Part shown: positions 63,078-64,000 of the stretch, piece after piece
How the letters are laid out: each line of letters starts with the position of its first letter
Position numbering within the stretch: position 1 is the stretch's first letter
Assembly (NCBI RefSeq): GCF_964033635.1
Contig: NZ_OZ035533.1
Span: 3,844,001-3,908,000, forward strand
Origin: Chitinophaga sp. MM2321
GTDB taxonomy: Bacteria > Bacteroidota > Bacteroidia > Chitinophagales > Chitinophagaceae
DNA: 64,000 nt
Reading direction: 5' to 3'
Notes under the pieces: generated by a model
What the model was told of the DNA's origin: nothing
The model's database searches: none
The model's input: only the letters and a program-made list of their open reading frames with translations
Translations under genes and position numbers: made by a program

Positions 63078-64000
63078 TTACAGTACCACTACTTGTTTAC
63101 CGGATTGTACTTTCGCTTTCAATGCTTTCAGCGATGAATAACTCAGTCCTGTTATATCTTTTTGTTGTGGAGATAAAAAACTGGCCAGGTATCCGATGAT
63201 CACGCAAGACATGACACTGATGGCGCCATAGAGGTATACGCTGATCGTTGTTTCACTCCTGACAACCCATACTATCACCACGCCTGCAATAAGCCCGCTG
63301 ATCACACCGGTGGTATTGGCCCTGTTGGTAAAAATTCCTAAAATAAAGACACCCGCAAGGCTACCTCCCAGGATACCCAGCACTTCCTGGAACAGATCGA
63401 ATATGAACTGCACATCCAGAGCGGCAATAGCCAATGCACTGGCAGTACCGAAAATACCCGCTATCACAGTGGCCTGTCTGGCTACCATGAGGGTATTTTT
63501 ATCTGTACCAACAGGACGGAAGCGTTGATAAATATCAGAGAAGAAGGTCGCCGAAATACTATTCATACTACTGCTCAGGGTAGATTGACTGGCCGCAAAG
63601 ATGCCGGCAATCACCAACCCGGAAATACCGACGGGGAGCTGCTGCACCACGAAATATGGCAGGATCTCATCCACCTTATCAGAGGCAATGATTCCGGGAT
63701 TATCATGATAAAAAACATACAGTACGGTACCCAACCCAAAAAATATCACGGTACCAGGAAGGGTAATCCAGGCATTTACCCAAAGACTTTTGGCTGCCTG
63801 CTTTTCATCTTTAACGGTCAGGTATCTTTGAACAATCGCCTGATCAGAAGTGTAAGGAATAATATTCAGGAAAAAGAATCCAACAATACACACCCATAAA
63901 ACCAGGCTATCCGGTTTCCAGCCCAATTGGAACAACGCAAATTTATCCGCGGCCATTCCCTGGTCAAACACACTCTGAAAACCACCCTTTACATTGAAGA
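63078..64000 (-). CDS. Sodium:solute symporter (SSS family), N-terminus beyond window
   Basis: The frame is open to the right edge (residues NVKGGFQSVFDQGMAADKF precede the first internal Met), so the gene is cut at its 5' end; over 300 C-terminal residues are present. SSS features: PYTSDQAIVQRYLTVKDEKQA, GLVIAGIFAASQSTLSSSMNS, a Na+-site-like segment, and several C-terminal helices. It would import a sugar, sugar acid or related solute with sodium. It is the first visible gene of the catabolic operon, 30-36 bp before the aminotransferase gene. Confidence 0.88.
   Translation of the reverse strand, partial: FNVKGGFQSVFDQGMAADKFALFQLGWKPDSLVLWVCIVGFFFLNIIPYTSDQAIVQRYLTVKDEKQAAKSLWVNAWITLPGTVIFFGLGTVLYVFYHDNPGIIASDKVDEILPYFVVQQLPVGISGLVIAGIFAASQSTLSSSMNSISATFFSDIYQRFRPVGTDKNTLMVARQATVIAGIFGTASALAIAALDVQFIFDLFQEVLGILGGSLAGVFILGIFTNRANTTGVISGLIAGVVIVWVVRSETTISVYLYGAISVMSCVIIGYLASFLSPQQKDITGLSYSSLKALKAKVQSGKQVVVL

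Overview
The window looks like a chromosome segment from a Chitinophagaceae-type Bacteroidota (Chitinophaga-like). Evidence read from the sequence: three SusC/SusD outer-membrane pairs, two ECF sigma/FecR anti-sigma pairs, a hybrid two-component sensor with beta-propeller repeats and an AraC output domain, SusD lipoproteins, -7 boxes of the TAnnTTTG type, and almost no Shine-Dalgarno sequences. No tRNA, rRNA, CRISPR array or transposase was seen. Nearly everything is transcribed from the minus strand.

Region 1 (1-13972) is a tight four-gene minus-strand operon: an S8 subtilase, a 1140-aa beta-rich protein (DUF6603-like by memory), a 1117-aa protein with a central membrane hairpin, and a giant protein of at least 1700 aa that runs off the left edge. 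None has a signal peptide and no function is known to me. This is the best candidate for an undescribed system. An M1-type metallopeptidase (14406-16280) and a 77-aa orphan follow.

Region 2 (16672-30631) is a carbohydrate utilisation locus read leftward: ECF sigma, FecR, SusC, SusD, a Tat-exported putative glycosidase, a creatininase-family hydrolase, an MFS sugar permease, a split UxaA-type dehydratase and an amidohydrolase-family lactonase. A 216-bp MITE-like inverted repeat marks the right border.

Region 3 (30972-43545) is a second locus under a divergent hybrid two-component system: SusC, SusD, a GH2 glycosidase, a possible 43-aa ORF and an alkaline-phosphatase-superfamily enzyme.

Region 4 (43606-46398) holds a signal-peptide-bearing SAM hydroxide adenosyltransferase homologue, a small XRE regulator with candidate operators and two small neighbours, a degenerate 21-bp tandem repeat, and a conserved 161-aa protein.

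Region 5 (46643-right edge) is a third locus. An ECF sigma/FecR pair sits upstream of SusC, SusD and a double alpha/beta-hydrolase esterase. To its right lies a catabolic operon: SSS transporter (partial), class III aminotransferase, polysaccharide deacetylase, RhaM-like mutarotase, RhaT-like symporter, split UxaA dehydratase and lactonase. The lactonase/dehydratase module duplicates that of region 2 but with a different transporter. Both sigma/FecR loci carry, on the plus strand between susC and fecR, a conserved promoter-like block followed by an intrinsic terminator. That is the layout expected for a cis-antisense small RNA against the susC leader.
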